From NCBI GenBank assembly GCA_947652115.1, contig OX393562.1:11436646-11500645 (forward strand): DNA of 64,000 bases. The letters are read 5' to 3'. This document shows, one piece after another, positions 1-9,320 of this stretch. How positions within the stretch are numbered: position 1 is the first letter of the stretch; the number at the start of each line of letters is the position of its first letter. Under the pieces are notes generated by a model, which worked only from the letters and a program-made list of their open reading frames with translations, ran no database searches and had not been told where the DNA came from. Origin of the DNA: Blastomussa wellsi (taxonomy: Eukaryota > Cnidaria > Anthozoa > Scleractinia > Plerogyridae). The translations under genes and the position numbers were made by a program.

Positions 1-60
1 CTCGCATACTTAATTGCTCATTAAAAAGTATTTCGGCCATCTTGGATGAAATCCGGCAAT

Positions 61-126
61 CTGATTGGTCGAGACGAGTCACGTGTGCTCTGAGCTGCTC
101 TGTGATTGGTTACGGGCCAAATAAGC
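61..126. promoter_or_regulatory. Possible promoter-like cluster: two inverted CCAAT boxes and an E-box
   Basis: Two ATTGG motifs (inverted CCAAT boxes), near 64 and 106, flank a CACGTG E-box near 80, all within 66 bases. Such clusters occur in TATA-less animal promoters bound by NF-Y and bHLH factors. No transcript start or downstream exon can be tied to it, and CCAAT motifs also occur inside transposons of this window, so it may be transposon-derived. Weak call. Confidence 0.2.
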
Positions 127-236
127 CACCTTTACTACTATTGTATTATATCAATTCACTTTTTTTACTTTGTCAAGCACTTTTATCATGAGCCCTTTGC
201 TTGGTAGATTGGGCAGCCTCTCCCGTGTTTGGTTAA

Positions 237-283
237 ATAAATTATTATTATTATTAATTACTATTATTATTGCAGTATTATAA
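237..283. repeat. ATT-rich trinucleotide microsatellite
   Basis: An imperfect run of ATT/TTA triplets with a short interruption, followed by a second small ATT cluster. It is low-complexity DNA with no coding meaning. Confidence 0.8.
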
Positions 284-410
284 TCAGAGACTGAGATAAA
301 GTCCACAAAGAGGTACAAAAGACTAAAAGTAGTAGATTCCGATTCTGAGTAGAAAACGCTTTGTAATCTTACGTGAGCTAATACTTGCAGAAACTCTTCA
401 AACGTCAAAC

Positions 411-541
411 TTAAAGTGCATATGAAGTGAAAACTTTTTTTGCGCTCATTTGCAGCTTTTTGTATCTACTTTTCGAAATGGCCAAAACCGAATATCGTTA
501 CAGGGAGAGAAATCCCACTTTTTTGCCGCCCAAAGCCCCAA
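411..541 (+). repeat. Inverted duplicate of a 5' exon region, left copy
   Basis: This stretch matches the reverse complement of about 5131-5263 at roughly 80-85% by eye. The shared sequence runs from a leader containing AAAGTGCAT, through a T-rich tract and GCAGCTT, into an ATG (478) that opens Met-Ala-Lys, and on to Asn-Pro-Thr-Phe in both copies. Similarity stops just after the GCCGCCCAAAGC segment. The two copies therefore share a leader and the first 20 or so codons, as expected for members of one gene or repeat family in opposite orientation. Confidence 0.65.
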
Positions 542-2156
542 AATGACCAATTGCGCGAATAATTGTCGACTCCGGGAATGTCAGTGCATTATTTTTCGAT
601 GGACGAAACTTAACAGCGGAAGTGGATTCGGTTTTTCGGAATTCACTGGAAAGATTTTGTCCCATCTAAGCCATCGACTTTGGATTTACTTTGTGCTCGG
701 TGCACTTAATTTACGAAAAGTGTTTCCAAATGTACCTCGGCTGCTACAAGAGTAGTCTCCTACGCAGCCGTTATTAGGGGATTGCGTTACACTTGTCCCC
801 ACTAACGTCTGCTTAACTGAGGCCAACATTCCTTTCCGCCGCTTCGCCAATCAGATTTTACGTACTAAAATCCGGAAAGCCGACCTTCACCTTGACCGCT
901 GCTTAGCCAATCAGATTTTACCAACTAAAATCCCCACGATGCCTCTCCCACCGCGAGACACGCGATGAGATGAAACCTGCCAGGGACGATTGATTTTGCT
1001 CAAAGTCAGAGATTTCTCTGGTAAATTCATTTTAGATGAAAGCAAGTTCTGAATTTGTGAAGGGAAACTTATTTACTGAAGGGAAGAGATATACACTCCT
1101 TAATTTATCAACTGGCTACGGTAAGTCGTTTGTTGTCAAGCTTTGCCTTCAGTGTGTTAGACAGTCTCATTGATTTTCAGTTTTCATATTTTCCCCACAG
1201 CTCCGCAAAGAGACGTACAATCCAGCAACGAATTACTGAAGTTCAGCCAAATGAAAAGCTAGCCTATGGGTCAAAGTTTCCACGTTTCAGACTCTAAACG
1301 ACTGCGTAGTAATTTTGGTGTTCGGAAAAATATTATTTCAAGTGTGTGCGCCGTTCATAATCGTCTTTTGTTCAAACCCAATTTTAAGCAAATGGAGGCC
1401 TCAAATCAAAGGGCCAATGAACTATCAAAAGGATAAGTTGAACATATTTTCAAGCCAGCCTTTTAACCCAGCAGCGCTGGACGTTTAAATCGTTCTGTGG
1501 CAAGTTTGGCAAATGAACGATTCAGCGCGGTGAAGTTGTATTCGCCTTGACTGACTCTTTCCAATTTTACCCTTTGATTTGTTTGCTCGTAAATACTACG
1601 GATGTGGACCTCTTTGATGATTTGTAAGTTAATTCCGCTTTGCGTTATCGAGTTGGCAAAGTCTTTTGTAGCATTTTCTAGCGTTGAAATAAATATTTCT
1701 GATCCACTGTTGTGTTCATGGGAGAGAGATCATCTTTCCCAAAATATTAACCCTTCCAACTTATGATAGAATCAGATTCGTACGCTTACCTCTTGTATAT
1801 TCACAATAAATAATATTTTGGTGTTTCAACCATCGAAATAAGAGTATTGTATCCAACAGCGCCGGCGAAGAACGGATTCGCGGGAAATTTTATAACAATC
1901 GTTTTGAATGCCTACAGACAATGCTGATTGGTTAGTTTGTCTGGCGAGACAATGGGAAAGGAATGTTGGTCGCGGTTAAGCAGGCGTTAGTGGGGAGGAG
2001 TGGTAACGCAATCCCCTAATAACGCCTGAGTAGGAGGCTACTACAAGAGGAGCTCTTCAGCCAAAAAGGTGCTTTACAAAGCGGTCAATACCTTCAAGAG
2101 ATGCGGTTCTTCCTCATACGTCTCCTCTGACTTCTCGAAAGCGAACGCCAAAGGCG
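478..2156 (+). pseudogene. Broken exon of unknown family, split by a Mutator-like insertion
   Basis: I do not recognise the family. An ATG at 478 opens a frame (Met-Ala-Lys-Thr-Glu-Tyr...) carrying two in-frame stops, near 542 and 667. The same frame runs through 730 (MYLGCYK) to 752. It resumes exactly in phase after the 1,288-bp transposon and one 9-bp target duplication are removed, then continues to 2156, where a strong splice donor follows (GGCG|GTAAGC). The right part reads lysine- and serine-rich, with KKVLYKAVNTFKRCG. In-phase continuity across the insertion and the donor suggest a former coding exon, and the stops show it is dead. Its first 20 codons match the minus-strand ORF at 5045-5197. 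YLGCYK faintly recalls WSC-type extracellular domains, but no other support exists. Confidence 0.45.
753..2040. mobile_element. Non-autonomous TIR DNA transposon, Mutator-like (9-bp TSD)
   Basis: The two ends are inverted repeats of about 90-100 bp: the left begins TAGTCTCCTACGCAG, and the reverse complement of the right begins TAGCCTCCTACTCAG. Both then share GTTATTAGGGGATTGCGTTAC and a segment reading CCAACATTCCTTTCC. A perfect 9-bp direct repeat, CTACAAGAG, flanks it (744-752 and 2041-2049). Long TIRs with 9-bp target duplications are typical of Mutator-like elements. No transposase frame is visible in the 1,288 bp, so it would need a source of transposase elsewhere. Inside, a 33-bp segment with GCCAATCAGATTTTA is repeated 60 bp apart (841-873 and 901-933). 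It interrupts a former exon. Confidence 0.8.
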
Positions 2157-2290
2157 GTAAGCAATTGCAAGACTTAATAGATTCCATCATACACAACAGT
2201 AAACACACCCTTTCTTTGATTGTATTATTTGTAGTTTTGCATGCGTTTATGACTTGCACTTTCTTTGAAATTCAGCTTCCATGAAATGAG

Positions 2291-4826
2291 AGATTTAACC
2301 TTTGAGGAACCAAAAACATAATTCTACGTTGCTTTTATTCTGTTCTACGACGCATGTAACATAACATAATGTTTACACCGAGCCTATTTATGATCCATGC
2401 TTGTAGTCCAGCATTCTCGTGATTGAATGAACTATTTCAAAGCTGTTAGCGATGCAGACTGAACATTAAATAGTCATTTCATACTTCGACAGCAGCTGTG
2501 ACCATTTTTAATTTGTGCGAAACAAGGGGGTATTATTTGAGGTCAAACAAAAGGGAATTGATTCCATACATGTGTAAACTTGTCTGATTTATCTTCCTTT
2601 GCTAGTGTGCACGTGTATACTAGTTACTGTTATCCCTGAAAGACATACTGTACAAATCATATACCTGTCTGAAATTATTTTGAATAGAAATTAATTTTAC
2701 TTCAGCATAAATATGTATAACATTTAGGATAAATATGTGGCCTGGCACAAAGTAATACTCTGATGTATCTGATTTATTTCTGTTATTCAAAAGGTTGACG
2801 TTTTGCTCTTGTCAGATCATCAGTGACATGAGAGCTCAAGAGGAAGTTTCAAGTAAAAGGCAAACATACTCATGGACCAGTGTTAGCTCTACTTTGGCCT
2901 TTTTAGACCTTCTTTTGGTGGGTATTTTATATTTTTACCCCAGGACACCTTGCTAAGTTGTTTCCATTATGAAAATACAGAACTAAAATCAAGGGAATAA
3001 GTAAACAGAATATTCTCTTGTTAAACAAAGCTGTGAAAATTTCATCTCACCATAACAAGGCCAAAAAGGCCTGTAGAATTTGAATGACAATCGTTTGCAG
3101 ATTTGTCTTTCATAAATGTATTTTGTAACTACTCACTGAAGTGGAGGTGGCTAGTAGTGAATATTTGCGCCAAGCTGTGAAGTGGCAAGGTAAATATCCA
3201 GCACTTGCCTGCCAACCAGCACTGAGGTGAATAGTTGTTTCAGAATGTACTACAGCAGCAGTGAGATAATATAGCTCAAAATATTATTATTTCAAATGAA
3301 ATATTCGACTCAAATATTTACGAGGTTCCAGTAGGCTGAAGCTACTCAGAGGTGAATTGCAAGGGATCATGTCCCATGTTTGAATTCCCAATCAGAGTAC
3401 ACCAATGCTGTAATATATACTAAGTGCTTATTTTTAACTTGGCCAGTTTTCGCAAATAAAGAATTTAATCTTGGAAAAAAACAGTCGACCAGTGGTGATC
3501 AATGGATTTGGTTTGTGCCCACTGGCATGCAAGCTACACTATGCATTAATATGCCACAGCCTACCAGTTATATTTTCAGAACAGTATTACAGCACAAGTA
3601 AGAACTCTATAAGAACTCTATAATGTCAAAGGGTAAAATCATGGGGGAGTTTCACCTCTTTGAAATCCTGGTTTGGGAGAAAGGCAAAATTCTTCCAGGA
3701 ATCTTTAGATTTTACTTCAAATCAGGAGACTCAGGAAATTTCGAGGAGATATGAAGTAATGCAGTTAAAATTTTGGGAAATTTGAGATTTCTTAAGAACA
3801 TATCCAAAAATATAAACAATAGCCTCCATTTGGCACAGAAATAATAATTATTATGCTTGGATATTTGTCCTTTGACATTATTTGCTCCGAGAGCGAAGCT
3901 CTCAGAAAACTGTGAGCTTCAAGTAGGCCGCCCAATTTTGGAAAACTTTTCTGAAACTATTGAACACCTAAACATTCATGGTCATTCAAAATATTTTTAT
4001 TCTGTTTAAAATATTCTGTTCTATTTAACTGTTAAATTCGAAAACTTTGTTAGAGCTGTCACCCACCATAAAAATCTAAAGTTTTCTCAATCCCTTCATT
4101 GTGTTGTCTGATATCCTCTTGTCTGCACAGACTGGAATTGCTTCCTGATGTTGTCCTACACACATGCTGGTAAAGGCCTTGTGTTGTCTCAGCCCATATA
4201 CCCACAAATCCAATGAGCACGCCATCTGTATGAAACTGCTCAAAGAAGAAAAAGAAAAATTAAAAAGCTAACAGGAGTGCCCATGGATAATCATACACTT
4301 GTTGCTACTGTAGCATTACATGTAGTTATCCAAAAATATGTATGTACCAAACTTGATGTTCATTTTCAGAAACAAGGAACAAGAATGTAAGTGACATGGT
4401 TCAATGGGTGGGTAATATTGTAATGAACGTCTATGAGAATGATTACGCAAACCATACTTTTGACGCTATTAAATGTCTGCCCACTGATAGCTCTTGTGAC
4501 CCCCATCACCCCAGTCACTCTGTACACAAACCTGCCGTCAAATATCAGCTTTTGGCTGGCTTGAGCGATTTCCCTACAACATTTTTATTCGAGCACTCCG
4601 GTTAAATGTTCCACTGCAAATTCCCCACATGCACCTATGCCCAAACATCAACAGAATCCCGGTTGAATCGTACTCAGCCGCATACATCGCACCCGGTTCA
4701 CAGGATAACTTTGACCGGTCTACGGGTCGAGGCGAAATGCCGAACCGTACTTCATTCCCTGTTAAACCAAACCCAAATAACAGTATAAAAACACTAACCA
4801 TTTAAAGAACGGCTGGAGAAAGCTCA
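2291..4826. other. Gene-free stretch
   Basis: Only short, compositionally random frames are seen on either strand, none with motifs, signal peptide or convincing codon structure. No RNA gene, terminal inverted repeats or tandem array were found by eye. Confidence 0.5.
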
Positions 4827-4988
4827 TCAAAATTTTCTCTGGTAATTTCTTCTTATCGCTTGTCTGCATAAGAAAACAACAAGTTCCATTTGATCAAAAT
4901 CGCTGCTTTCTGTCTCCTGGAAGCTGGAATTTTCATCACAAGAAGATGATGATGATAATGAAGACGTGTATTCATCGGTAGCAGACAT
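4827..4988 (-). CDS. Small serine-rich acidic ORF, unknown
   Basis: Not recognised. The frame starts at an ATG (4988, minus strand) and encodes 53 residues: an N-terminal half rich in Ser, Glu and Asp (a run of five Ser near residue 12, then ETESSDFDQ), followed by a basic C-terminus ending RRNYQRKF. It lies 56 bp downstream of the stop of the 50-codon ORF at 5045-5197 on the same strand. The two could be parts of one transcript joined by splicing, or two pieces of a degraded gene. The Ser run comes from a TCA/TCT-rich stretch, so low complexity is an alternative explanation. There is no promoter or polyadenylation evidence. Confidence 0.2.
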   Translation of the reverse strand: MSATDEYTSSLSSSSSCDENSSFQETESSDFDQMELVVFLCRQAIRRNYQRKF

Positions 4989-5044
4989 TTTAATTGCGAA
5001 AAAGTGACCAAATTCGAAGAAATCTTTCACAACAAATACACGCG

Positions 5045-5197
5045 TCAGTGAGACAAGCAAATTGCTGGAACAATTTCTACGTCATCACTTGTAAACTCGT
5101 TACCAGTTTCCGGACCCACTTTTTTGCGATATCCAGTTTGCTTTGGGCGGCAAAAAGTGGGATTTCTTTCACTGTAACAATATTTGATTTTGGCCAT
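5045..5197 (-). CDS. Short ORF starting MAKIKY, homologous to the 478 pseudogene exon start
   Basis: Not recognised by family. A 50-codon frame on the minus strand starts at an ATG at 5197 and reads MAKIKYCYSERNPTFCRPK, then continues basic (YRKKVGPETGNEF) to a TGA at 5045. The leader and first 20 codons match the plus-strand copy at 478, where the same Met-Ala-Lys start and Glu-Arg-Asn-Pro-Thr-Phe occur. Conservation of the start and frame in two inverted copies suggests a genuine 5' coding exon. A possible donor (GAC|GTAGAA) lies near its end, so the true exon may stop before the TGA. It could equally be the 5' end of a repeat family. Function unknown. Confidence 0.35.
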   Translation of the reverse strand: MAKIKYCYSERNPTFCRPKQTGYRKKVGPETGNEFTSDDVEIVPAICLSH

Positions 5198-5263
5198 TTC
5201 GAAAAGAAGACACAACAAGCTGCAAATTCACGCAAAAAAAATTTCACTTCAAATGCACTTTAA
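5131..5263 (-). repeat. Inverted duplicate of a 5' exon region, right copy
   Basis: Partner of the segment at 411-541, in opposite orientation about 4.7 kb away. This copy keeps an open frame, whereas the left copy has in-frame stops. Confidence 0.65.
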
Positions 5264-5517
5264 GCCTAATCTTTTTTTAACAGCCACTGCAATATATATT
5301 TTTTGAAATGAACTAAGGTATTTTAAAGTATAGTTCACCTCTTAAAGCATATTCATAGTCAGAATTTTAGGCGTCTTAACAACATTGAGTGTGTCGAAAT
5401 AGATTAAGGAGATATTGAGTTAGCGCCTTCTTTGTCTTTTCACTCTTTTGTGGCCATTTGACTGCAATTCAAAGTTATAAACATTAGTAATATCTCGGTA
5501 CTCATATAATACACAAA

Positions 5518-5623
5518 TTACTTCATGGTTAGTTCACTTGTACGATATTTATTCACTTGTTATAGAGAATCATAAACTCATGAATAAAAATTGTATGCAC
5601 TTGCCAACCATGAAGTAATCTAT
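5518..5623. mobile_element. Palindromic MITE, copy 1
   Basis: A perfect 14-bp inverted repeat, ATTACTTCATGGTT at the left and its reverse complement at the right, bounds about 106 bp. The inner arms also pair imperfectly around TTTATTCA. A diverged second member lies at 6559-6672 with the same end and inner motifs. Target duplication not resolved. Confidence 0.5.
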
Positions 5624-5764
5624 GTATTGCTCTTTCTTTGTAAGAGATATAAAGGTTAAACCACAAGCAAACCAGTAAGTAAACAATTAGGCATTTTGTG
5701 AGTGTGTATTATCACCAAATTATTACCCTTTTTGGCCTAGTCCTGCCAATCCAGGCCTAAACTA

Positions 5765-5911
5765 GCTCCTCATGCAAGGGTATCACATTTCACTTTTCCC
5801 TGCGAACACCTGCACAACCGAACATTCCTTTCTCCTGCTTGGCCAATCAAATTTTACTTAGTGAGGAAAAGCAAAACGTGATCCCCTAATAATACCTGCA
5901 TGGGAGGCTTG
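5765..5911. mobile_element. 147-bp MITE related to the Mutator-like element at 753
   Basis: The left end (GCTCCTCATGCAAGGG) is followed by sequence parallel to the terminal part of the 753-2040 element, including CCGAACATTCCTTTC and GGCCAATCAAATTTTAC. The right end (TACCTGCATGGGAGGCTTG) preserves the TATTATTAGGGGAT core on the opposite strand. A 9-bp direct repeat, CCTAAACTA, flanks it (5756-5764 and 5912-5920). Exact ends are ambiguous by one to three bases because TAG overlaps the duplication. It looks like a nearly internal-less derivative in which two TIRs are joined. Confidence 0.65.
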
Positions 5912-5986
5912 CCTAAACTAGAGTTAAAACAAGGACAGGTATAGCATAGCAAAAAGCTTGCTTACCAAAATGGCATGGTCTGTTTA

Positions 5987-6269
5987 GGGCCATTCCATAT
6001 TTCCACCTCCAACCCCCACCTGTTGACTAGATTTTCTGAAGGGGCTTCAAAAGTCGTTCCTTAGGAGGTACATGTAGCTTTGTCAGCATTCTTTAATCTT
6101 TTAAAATTCTGAGGGGGTAAGGGGAAAAGAGGGCTTTTTTCTTGAGTTAAGAAAAAACTGTTTTTTCTGAGGGTAGGATCTTGTCAGCACTTTGATTATT
6201 TTCTTAGGGGGGTAGAAGTCAGATGACCTTGTCAACAGGGAGGGGGTTGGATAAAAAATGGAATGACCC
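5987..6269. mobile_element. 283-bp TIR MITE with TA target duplication
   Basis: Inverted ends of about 45 bp: the left reads GGGCCATTCCATATTTCCAC and the reverse complement of the right reads GGGTCATTCCATTTTTTATC. Both continue through CCAACCCCC to CTGTTGAC. TA dinucleotides flank both sides (5985-5986 and 6270-6271), as for Tc1/mariner-type or other TA-targeting elements. No coding capacity. It abuts the 3' end of the gag-like pseudogene. Confidence 0.7.
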
Positions 6270-6427
6270 TAACCAAAGGGGAATCAGCTTTGTAGAATTA
6301 TTGGAAGCCACAGACTTCACAGCCTTCTCAATTCTCTCTTCTGCCTTGTAAATCTTTTTACTGTCTGCCTCACTGTCAGCAAGCTCATGCTGGGTATATT
6401 CCTCAGCTAGATTGCAGAGTACCATTT

Positions 6428-6553
6428 ATTTCATACATACTGAGCGAACGACTGAAAATGCAATCAGCCAATCAGGGACATAAAAGATAGTACTTCACAG
6501 TGGAGGGCAACAAGCGCATGGCTTTAAGAAAAAATCTCAGTATGTATGATTTA
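6428..6553. mobile_element. Short hairpin element with 15-bp inverted ends
   Basis: TTTCATACATACTGAG at the left is matched by CTCAGTATGTATGA at the right. It sits inside the DNA that separates two pieces of the gag-like pseudogene. No clear target duplication was seen, so this may be an old MITE or only a fold-back. Confidence 0.4.
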
Positions 6554-6558
6554 AAAAC

Positions 6559-6672
6559 ATTACATCATGCTTGAATGATTTTTATTCACTTGCTGTGCTC
6601 ACTAGTTTGTTTTTTGATACATAGCAACTCGACAATAAAAATCATTTGTGTGCACTTTCCATGCCATAATCT
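6559..6672. mobile_element. Palindromic MITE, copy 2
   Basis: A diverged relative of the element at 5518-5623. It shares an ATTACATCATG-like left end, TTTTTATTCACTTG inside the left arm, and AATAAAAATCATTTGTGTGCAC leading to CATGCCATAAT at the right. It lies within the insertion that splits the gag-like pseudogene. Confidence 0.4.
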
Positions 6673-6799
6673 CTATATACATGGACTGACCCGTTGACAT
6701 GTTGGCATCTCCACCTAATGTACTTGAGCAGGGGGTATTCTGCAATCACTCCTATCTCTCAACTGTTTTTCAGCCAAACTCAGACTTGTCAGCCAACAG

Positions 6800-7020
6800 C
6801 ACAGGGCAACCACAATAATTGAGTAAAATAAATAAATCAACATCTTTCTCACATGGTTTGTTTCCAGTGTTGATTTGAAAGATGCAGCACCATTGTTGCT
6901 GTGTGCTGAGCTAGTGTTTTGGGCACGAGCTGATCTGAATTGTGTCAAATAAATATAATATAACAACAAGCTTGTTACAGTACTGTACTTTACTCAGCTA
7001 TTGTGGTTGCCCTAAGGTGT
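6800..7020. mobile_element. 221-bp TIR element with 8-bp TSD, hAT-like, inside the gag-like pseudogene
   Basis: The ends share an inverted AGGGCAACCACAATA..TGAGTAAA of about 26 bp. Identical 8-bp direct repeats, GCCAACAG, flank it (6792-6799 and 7021-7028). Removing the element and one repeat restores, on the minus strand, a continuous reading ATT CTG TTG GCT GAC AAG TCT GAG TTT GG, i.e. Ile-Leu-Leu-Ala-Asp-Lys-Ser-Glu-Phe-Gly. This fixes the boundaries independently. 8-bp duplications are typical of hAT elements. Confidence 0.7.
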
Positions 7021-7788
7021 GCCAACAGAATAAACTTTTGCTTTTCGGCGATCATCGACGTACCTTCCGACAGCGAAACTTTAGCCTTATCTGACAATTC
7101 CGTTGGCCTCGAGGTGCGATTTTTCATTCCTCTCGGTGAAGCTTTTTGGCTCTCTCAACTGCTCATCAGCGCAGCGGCTTCCACACTGGAACGCTTTGTG
7201 TATTGGTAGCCGGTCGTTTATATTCTCTGCAGAATCTGCGACTAACTTAGAAATCTGATCTAACAAGGCTTTGTTGTTGTCACTAAGAGAACCGTTGATA
7301 AACTCGTGAATCACTCACGATATGATTAATTCAAGACGAAATGAGAATACCAAAGAAAAACGATCAAAGGCGACAGACTGACGAGTGAGAAACCTGGAAT
7401 GACCTAAATCTCCCGCCAAACGCATAAATAGTCCTAGCACATATCCCATAACAACCCTTGAACCTCTCAATCGTCCCCAGGACGAGACGCTCAAAAATGT
7501 TCGAAAATGGCGCCGTCGCAACTTCAAGATACAATTAACTGTTTCAAGCTGATTTTTTCCCACTCATTCCAACTTCAAATGTTGTTTTGTTTTGACCGAA
7601 ATGTGAAGTTATCATGTTTTTTTTATTCAGAGGTAAGTGAATTGTAATTTTTACCAAGCAATGATGAATAAAGTTTACTGCCGGTTTGCAACCAATCCCG
7701 AGAGACTCAAATGACGATGAGCGTAGCGTCCATGTTGGATGACCAAACAAAAGTCATTGGCTAAGGTACGGACCATTTTATTTTTTTA

Positions 7789-7806
7789 GGGGGGGGGGGG
7801 GGGGGG
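7789..7806 (+). repeat. Poly-G tract of about 18 bases
   Basis: An almost uninterrupted G run just inside the left end of the composite element. It could form a G-quadruplex. Its length is also a common place for assembly error. Confidence 0.9.
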
Positions 7807-7861
7807 TGGAAAAAAATTCCTGCGCAAGAAAAAACGGACAAAAAATATCGTGCAGAGCGAG

Positions 7862-8550
7862 CTATGCGAAAAAAATTCTAGCAAACACTTTGAGAATATT
7901 TGATGGTTGTTTCGAAATGCTGAGCGACTGGAAAAAGAACTGTTGTTTTCTAGTAAATAAATTCTCCGAGCTTGTGCATACCATAAAATCGCCAGGTTCT
8001 CGACACTTGAAACATTTCAGGCTGCCGGGCACGGTCTGAAAAAGACTAAATGCCCGGCAGGCAGGAATATTCACAGAATTCCGACCGAAAGTCTCATTCA
8101 AACCTATTGGGAGTATTTGATGTTTTTTTGGAAATGCTAAGTGATTCCAAAAAAATTTTTCGGTGATGGGGTGAACGATTTTTCCAAGCTTGCGCTGTTC
8201 GTGACAGTTGTGGGGTGACAGCTGCGGTCAACTTGAAAACTGACGGGAAAAAGTACGATTTTTTGAAACATTTGTTCCTTGCAAAACTACATAATTTTTT
8301 GTACAATCGCCCGGTATTTCCAGGAGCATCAAATACTCTGAAAAGAATTGAGCGAGGCTTTCGGTTGGAATTCTTTGAATACATGTATTCCTGACTGCCG
8401 GACATTTAGTCTGTTTGAGACCCTGCCCGGCAGCCTGATGGTTTTGGAGTGTCGAGAACCTGGCGATTCTACAGTATGCCCAAGTTCGGATATTTCGCCA
8501 ACTAGAAAACGAACATATTTTTTTGGCGGAATCTCTCTACATTTCTAAAG
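7862..8550. repeat. Internal fold-back: diverged inverted arms
   Basis: The minus-strand reading of 7862-8101 and the plus-strand reading of 8348-8550 are homologous: both translate to a Phe-Gly-x-Asn-Ser start, then FSLF.T.PGSL, then CREPGD, in the same order. The arms are separated by about 250 bp. A third, weaker copy of the motif (CTGCGCATTTAGTCTATTTTAGACC) occurs near 8620. The shared translations reflect shared DNA rather than a gene; no frame exceeds about 100 codons. Confidence 0.6.
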
Positions 8551-8862
8551 AAAAATCTAATACTTTCAAGAAGTTTGAAAGAGCCTTTCAATGGAAAATC
8601 TGTGAAAATTTCCGACTGCTGCGCATTTAGTCTATTTTAGACCGTGCCTGGCTGCTGGGTATTTGGCCACAGCTTGCCAATAAGTGGGGAGAGGGCTTGG
8701 GCCCCCAGAACCCTTCCCTAGATCTGTCACTGATTAATTTCCGACTTTGTGCCATAATTTCGTATTCCGTTTATTTTCTTTCACCTTCCAAATCTCTTAG
8801 TGCTAATACTTTTCGAAGAAAGAGCAGGCTTCAGTGTGTTTAGCACTGCTGGCTGCTACAAG

Positions 8863-9320
8863 GAGGGGGGTGAATAGGGGTACGCGAATCCGCCAATCCG
8901 TGTTATTTTTTGGACAAATCCGTCAATCCGCCACTATTTTCGTTGAAATCCGCATCCACATTCCTTGAACACTTTCTGTGTAACAGTTTCACCGAAAGGA
9001 CGGTAGATGTTGTTTTTGATGGCAATTTTTCAAGAGACTTCGTCTCTTTGCTTCTTTTTGCAGCAGTTCTAATGTAAAGCGGTGGTTTGGGTCTCGTCCA
9101 AACAGAAAATGGACAAAACGATAACACTGAGACAAAGACTGAAGGTACGCCAAGGCCACGATCCGAACTTCATGTCCGGCATCCGAACTAAAATTATCAG
9201 CTAATCCGTGATCCACTGCATTATCGAAATCCGCGAATCCGCTTAATTTTTCGCTGAAATCCGCAATCCGTGTGCTTTTTAAGGCTAAATCCGTTGATCC
9301 GCGAACCTATTCACCCCCCT
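8863..9320. mobile_element. 458-bp nested TIR element with AATCCGC repeats
   Basis: The left end GAGGGGGGTGAATAGG and the reverse complement of the right end AGGGGGGTGAATAGG form the TIR. Inside each end come clustered AATCCGC/AATCCG copies (8886-8955 and 9200-9303 regions). CTACAAG occurs directly on both sides (8856-8862 and 9321-9327), a 7-bp match that may be the remnant of an 8-bp hAT-type duplication. Excising it joins GGCTGCTACAAGTGC cleanly within the outer element. Confidence 0.7.

Larger units (their letters stand above)
6280..7314 (-). pseudogene. Degraded gag-like retroelement protein, broken by nested insertions
   Basis: Read on the minus strand, pieces occur in the right order for a protein family I recall from cnidarian genomes, associated with DIRS-like elements. 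An N-terminal helical part lies near 7300-7200 (NNKALLDQISKLVADSAENI). A segment near 7165-7095 reads EPKSF..RNEKSHLEANGI. After a frameshift comes DKAKVSLSEG...IAEKQKFIL near 7085-7030. LADKSEFG spans an element insertion, and EEYTQHELADSEADSKKIYK follows near 6405-6345. The usual order in such proteins is a Lys/Gly/Asn motif, a KxxIxLADxSEFGW motif, then an EYxxxELADDSxDEKKI motif. Here it is interrupted by a 221-bp element (6800-7020) and by about 360 bp of further insertions, with at least one frameshift. No zinc knuckle is seen downstream. The family link is from memory; the domain order and the in-phase repair across the insertion are seen. Confidence 0.55.

Noticed and set aside
730..2156. 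WSC or lectin-type domain suggested by MYLGCYK
   Set aside because: Only one short string fits, and the expected cysteine spacing is not present.
6165..6269. C-terminal extension of the gag-like frame
   Set aside because: The codons after NNSTKL lie within the TA-flanked MITE and are read-through.
6715..6969. 84-codon minus-strand frame with a convincing hydrophobic segment, considered as a membrane protein exon with an upstream acceptor
   Set aside because: It crosses the left boundary of the 221-bp inserted element, so the frame is created by the junction. The adjacent DNA is better explained as gag-like pseudogene.
7064..7127. Short exon with a GGAAG|GTACGT donor
   Set aside because: Reading on without splicing gives the IAEKQKFIL motif of the gag-like family, so the donor-like string is coincidental.
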